This document shows positions 5,869 to 8,209 of a DNA stretch of 8,209 nt, piece by piece. Position numbers and translations under genes: made by a program. A model generated the notes under the pieces. That model searched no databases and was not told the origin of the DNA. It worked only from the letters and a program-made list of their open reading frames with translations. The stretch covers positions 1 through 8,209 of the forward strand of contig PLSZ01000592.1 of the NCBI GenBank assembly GCA_003164305.1. The letters are read 5' to 3'. The number at the start of each line of letters is the position of its first letter. Position 1 is the stretch's first letter. Source of the DNA: Acetobacteraceae bacterium. Its GTDB lineage: Bacteria; Pseudomonadota; Alphaproteobacteria; Acetobacterales; Acetobacteraceae.

Positions 5869-6240
5869 TCAGTTTCCCGTCACGGTGAACGGCACGTCGC
5901 CCCGGGTGATGTGCCCGTCGACGGCCAGGACCTGCCAACGCACGCTGTAGACGCCCGGTGTGAGCGTGGCGGTCGCGGTGAGGATGTCCGGCGGGCCATC
6001 GGGCTCGATCGGCAGCGCGGCCTTGGTCTGGTCGGGTTTGGTGAGGGTCAGGCGGGAACGCGCCCGGTCGACGCGGCTGTTGAAACGCAGTTTCAGCGCG
6101 ACGGATCCGGCGGGAACGATGCCTCCGGCGGGTGGCTCGCTGGCTTCGAGGATCGCGTGTGCCTCGCTGTGCCGCGCGGACAGAACAAGGATAAGCACAC
6201 CGGCCAGAACGGCACGGCGCGAGCGGGAACGAAGCGGCAC
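5869..6240 (-). CDS. copC: CopC-domain periplasmic copper-binding protein
   Basis: The 123-residue precursor starts with an Arg-rich n-region and a hydrophobic core (VLAGVLILVL, 11-20). Cleavage after SEA would expose His28 as the mature N-terminus (HAILEASEPPAGG). The CopC beta-sandwich follows, with LKLRFNSRVD (49-58) and YSVRWQVLAVDGHITRGDVPFTV (98-120). His28, Asp108 and His110 correspond to the Cu(II) site of CopC proteins. The methionine-rich Cu(I) loop of classical plasmid CopC is absent, so this should be a Cu(II)-only type. The start codon is GTG, preceded by a GGGGGAG ribosome site. It is the first gene of the copCD pair; no clear promoter or metal-regulator box was recognised upstream. 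Confidence 0.93.
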   Translation of the reverse strand: MPLRSRSRRAVLAGVLILVLSARHSEAHAILEASEPPAGGIVPAGSVALKLRFNSRVDRARSRLTLTKPDQTKAALPIEPDGPPDILTATATLTPGVYSVRWQVLAVDGHITRGDVPFTVTGN

Positions 6241-6321
6241 GGACGGAAACTCCCCCGATGTGGAAGGCGGCGCCCGCTTAACGCGGCGACGGCCGTGTGT
6301 CCATGCGGCGCGGGTGCTTGT

Positions 6322-6375
6322 TGTGAGGCAGCGCCCTGGCGGGTTCGAGGGGCGGAGCCCTCGCGCTTCCTCACA
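6322..6375. repeat. Large imperfect palindrome in the copC/thioesterase intergenic region
   Basis: Arms TGTGAGGCAGCGC (6322-6334) and GCGCTTCCTCACA (6363-6375) pair over 13 positions with one mismatch. Nested inside is a second hairpin: GAGGG (6347-6351) with CCCTC (6358-6362), extended by GC pairs across a bulge. Such nested GC-rich stems resemble dispersed extragenic palindromes of alphaproteobacteria, but only one copy is in the window, so repetition is unproven. It could also serve as a regulatory structure between the divergent copC and thioesterase genes. Confidence 0.5.
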
Positions 6376-6456
6376 CCGAACGCCCGCACGGCATGGACGG
6401 CGGCGGCCGGATGGGGTTGAATCGCGTGTTGTCAGTCAGAGGACCGAAGACGCCGC

Positions 6457-6891
6457 ATGAGTCGCCCGCCGCCCGGCCGTCGCGCCGATTATCGTTGGTT
6501 CAACGCCATCACCACCCGATGGATGGACAACGACGCGTTCCAGCACGTCAACAACGTCAACTATTTCTCGTATTTCGACACCGCGGTCACTTACTTCGAG
6601 ATGACGGAACAGGTCGTCGGCCCGCTGGACGGTCCGGTGCATTGCGTCGTCGCCGAAGTGGCCTGCCGCTATTACAGTTCGCTGGCGTTTCCGGATCGGG
6701 TGGCGGTCGGCATCCGGGTGGGGAACATCGGGCGCAGTTCGGTGCGGTATGAGATCGGCGTGTTCCGCGACGATGAGGATGTCGCCGCCGCCGAAGGTCA
6801 TTTCGTTCACGTCTTCGTCGAACGCGGCGCCCAGAAACCGGTGCCGATTCCCGACGGCGCGCGCGAGAAACTGAACCGGATCACGGTGTGA
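6457..6891 (+). CDS. Acyl-CoA thioesterase, 4HBT/hotdog fold
   Basis: The 144-residue product carries the 4HBT signature TTRWMDNDAFQHVNNVNYFSYF (19-40), where Asp24 takes the place of the catalytic aspartate and HVNN (30-33) begins the hotdog helix. It also has VVAEVACRYYSSLAFPDRVAVGIRVGNIGRSSVRYEIGVF (64-103), the strand set of YbgC/FadM-like thioesterases. The expected activity is hydrolysis of an acyl- or aroyl-CoA in the cytosol; chain preference cannot be read. Length is typical. The ribosome site is weak: AGAGGA lies about 14 bases before the ATG, and no better in-frame start was found. The gene is divergent from copC, with the binding-protein gene 26 bp downstream, so the pair is likely one transcript. 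Confidence 0.9.
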   Translation: MSRPPPGRRADYRWFNAITTRWMDNDAFQHVNNVNYFSYFDTAVTYFEMTEQVVGPLDGPVHCVVAEVACRYYSSLAFPDRVAVGIRVGNIGRSSVRYEIGVFRDDEDVAAAEGHFVHVFVERGAQKPVPIPDGAREKLNRITV

Positions 6892-6900
6892 CTTCGACGC

Positions 6901-6908
6901 AGGGAGGA
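6901..6908 (+). promoter_or_regulatory. Ribosome binding site of the substrate-binding-protein gene
   Basis: AGGGAGGA, nine bases before the ATG at 6918. It excludes the overlapping GTG at 6888 as the main start, and the ATG at 6918 also gives a clean signal peptide. Confidence 0.8.
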
Positions 6909-6917
6909 AAAAATAAA

Positions 6918-7919
6918 ATGATCCGCGCGATGGCCGCCATGGCGGCGCTGTGGCTGATGCTGACCGGCGCGTCAGGCGCTCTGGCCGAAGTGAGCGTGGT
7001 GCGCATCGGCATTCAGCCGGGCATGAGCTACCTCGCGCTGAACGTGATGAATCGGGAGAAAATGCTGGAAAGCCGCGCGCACGACGATGGCAACGATCTG
7101 AAGGTGGAATGGATCGTTTCGGCGAACGGCGCGGTGATCAACGATGGCGTGCTGTCGGGCAATATCGACATCGCCGGCACCGGGATTCCGGCGTTTGTGA
7201 CGCTGTGGGCCAAGGGGCGCGGCACGGTGGACGCCAAGGGCATCGCCGCTTACGGGTCGTTGCCGGGCATGCTGGTCAGCCGAAATCCGAACGTACATTC
7301 GGTCAGGGATTTCAGCGGCGCCGACCGGATCGCGGTGCCGGCGCCGAAAGCCTCGATCCAGGCCATCCTGCTGGAGATGATGGCCGAGAAAACCTGGGGT
7401 ACTGGGCAGCACGACAGGCTGGATCCGCTGATGGTCGGGCTGTCGCATCCGGACGCGCTGATCGCCATGCTGTCGGGCCGGAGCGAGATCAACGCGCATT
7501 TCACCAGTTCGCCTTATTACGATGAAGAGTTGAAAATGCCGGGCGCGCATGTCGTGCTGACGAAAGAGGATATTTTCGCGGGCCCCCTCACGCATGGAAT
7601 GCTGTGGACGACGGGAAAGTTTCACGCTCAGAACCCGAAGGCGATGCGTGAGTTTCGCGCCGCGCTGGATGACGCGATGGCGCTGATCCACTCGGATCCC
7701 GGGCGTGCCGCCGCCGATTACCTCTCGCTGGCGCGGGAGAAGATCGATGTCGCCGAAATGACCGAAATCATCACGCGACTGAACGCGCGATTTGAAACGA
7801 CGCCGCGCGGCATCTTCGCGATCGCGAACTTCATGCACGAGATCGGCATGATCAAGGTCGCGCCCACCCGGTGGCAGGACATGTTCTTCGAGGACGACTG
7901 GGTAGCGGACGGCAGTTGA
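6918..7919 (+). CDS. ABC transporter periplasmic substrate-binding protein, NMT1/TauA/SsuA type
   Basis: The 333-residue precursor begins with a signal peptide (MIRAMAAMAALWLMLTGASG...) with likely cleavage after ALA (21-23). The mature part has VVRIGIQPGMSYLALNVM (27-44), a first strand and ligand-loop pattern, then VEWIVSANGAVINDGVLSGNIDIAGTGIPAFV (63-94). The latter is the typical strand-helix-strand in which NMT1-family proteins judge a site-number/gate region. GADRIAVPAPKASIQAILLEMMAE (134-157) and MLSGRSEINAHFTSSPY (184-200) follow. Relatives bind sulfonates, taurine, nitrate, thiamine precursors or aromatic acids; the ligand is not predictable here. It follows the thioesterase gene by 26 bp. 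No permease or ATPase gene lies next to it, and the gene downstream is convergent, so transporter partners must be elsewhere or absent. Confidence 0.88.
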   Translation: MIRAMAAMAALWLMLTGASGALAEVSVVRIGIQPGMSYLALNVMNREKMLESRAHDDGNDLKVEWIVSANGAVINDGVLSGNIDIAGTGIPAFVTLWAKGRGTVDAKGIAAYGSLPGMLVSRNPNVHSVRDFSGADRIAVPAPKASIQAILLEMMAEKTWGTGQHDRLDPLMVGLSHPDALIAMLSGRSEINAHFTSSPYYDEELKMPGAHVVLTKEDIFAGPLTHGMLWTTGKFHAQNPKAMREFRAALDDAMALIHSDPGRAAADYLSLAREKIDVAEMTEIITRLNARFETTPRGIFAIANFMHEIGMIKVAPTRWQDMFFEDDWVADGS

Positions 7920-7928
7920 CCGGGACGA

Positions 7929-8209
7929 TCAGACCGGCACGTCGCCCATGACGATGATGCGCCGCATGAAGCGCCGCGCGCCCTCGGGATAATCGCCGTT
8001 CGCCTTGTGCAGCAGGCACCGATTGTCCCAGATCACCAGATCGCCGGTGCGCCATGTATGCCGGTAGACGAACTGATTCTGTGTCGCGTGCTCGGTCAGT
8101 TCGTCGATCAGGCGATGGCCCTCGGCGCGATCCATGCCGACGATGTGGTCCATGCGATTGCGGCTGATGTAAAGCGCCTTGCGGCCGGTCTCCGGATGCG
8201 TGCGCACCA
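7929..8209 (-). CDS. TauD/TfdA-family Fe(II)/2-oxoglutarate-dependent dioxygenase, partial (5' end outside window)
   Basis: Only the C-terminal 93 or so residues are present. They contain the THPETGRKALYIS segment common to TauD/TfdA enzymes, then WRTGDLVIWDNRCLLHKAN with the distal iron-ligand histidine. The 2-oxoglutarate/substrate-binding arginines follow in ARRFMRRIIVMGDVPV: Arg residues fall 11 and 15 positions after the histidine, the same spacing as H255, R266 and R270 of E. coli TauD. The family oxidises taurine, other sulfonates, phenoxyacetates or related acids with 2-oxoglutarate and oxygen. A GTG close to the edge is an internal valine codon, not the start. The gene converges on the binding-protein gene with a 9-bp gap; no terminator structure was recognised between them. 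Confidence 0.92.
   Translation of the reverse strand, partial: VRTHPETGRKALYISRNRMDHIVGMDRAEGHRLIDELTEHATQNQFVYRHTWRTGDLVIWDNRCLLHKANGDYPEGARRFMRRIIVMGDVPV

Noticed and set aside
4371..5888. 505-codon plus-strand open frame opposite copD
   Set aside because: Composition is dominated by Gln, Gly, Asp, Ala, Arg and His with no hydrophobic core; it is the complement of membrane-protein codons, and copD on the other strand has clear family motifs.
6342..6360. GGGTTCGA stretch resembling a tRNA T-arm
   Set aside because: No acceptor, D or anticodon stems pair around it, and it belongs to the nested palindrome at 6322-6375.
6888..6917. GTG start at 6888 for the substrate-binding protein, overlapping the thioesterase stop
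   Set aside because: The ATG at 6918 has a strong ribosome site and begins a proper signal peptide; the 10 extra residues are polar and would spoil it.

Overview
The window is GC-rich DNA with the dense, short-gap gene packing of a proteobacterial chromosome. The gene families (CopC/CopD, NMT1-type binding protein, TauD/TfdA dioxygenase, ParDE, Amidohydro_2) suggest an alphaproteobacterium, possibly Rhodospirillales/Acetobacteraceae. That placement is inferred from composition and family content, not from a marker gene. I found no rRNA, tRNA, CRISPR array, transposase or phage gene.

From position 1 to 6240 everything reads on the minus strand. In transcription order it holds copC and copD (periplasmic copper binding and membrane copper transport), a 180-bp gap with stem-loops, and a flavin-dependent enzyme of acyl-CoA dehydrogenase fold. 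A ParD/ParE toxin-antitoxin pair with its own promoter and operator follows, then an amidohydrolase-2 family hydrolase, a short-chain dehydrogenase (SDR) and a RidA-family protein cut by the window edge. The amidohydrolase, SDR and RidA genes are separated by 27 and 1 bases and are almost certainly co-transcribed. Together with the flavoenzyme they look like part of a catabolic pathway (oxygenation, hydrolysis, redox step, enamine/imine-type step) for an unknown aromatic, heterocyclic or carbonyl compound. The toxin-antitoxin pair has visibly lower GC and looks like a later insertion into this run.

After a 216-bp divergent intergenic region carrying a large imperfect palindrome, two plus-strand genes follow with a 26-bp gap. 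They are a hotdog-fold acyl-CoA thioesterase and a secreted NMT1/TauA-type ABC substrate-binding protein. The binding protein has no permease or ATPase gene beside it. A TauD/TfdA-family 2-oxoglutarate dioxygenase, cut by the right edge, converges on it with a 9-bp gap.

The most unusual signals are in the small catabolic run. The SDR carries about 26 extra residues inside its nucleotide-binding glycine motif and lacks the YxxxK catalytic pair. Its translationally coupled RidA partner lacks the arginine needed for imine deamination. The neighbouring amidohydrolase has QxH in place of HxH. Three adjacent enzymes with altered active-site motifs point to a little-described pathway, although each variant may be normal within its own subfamily.
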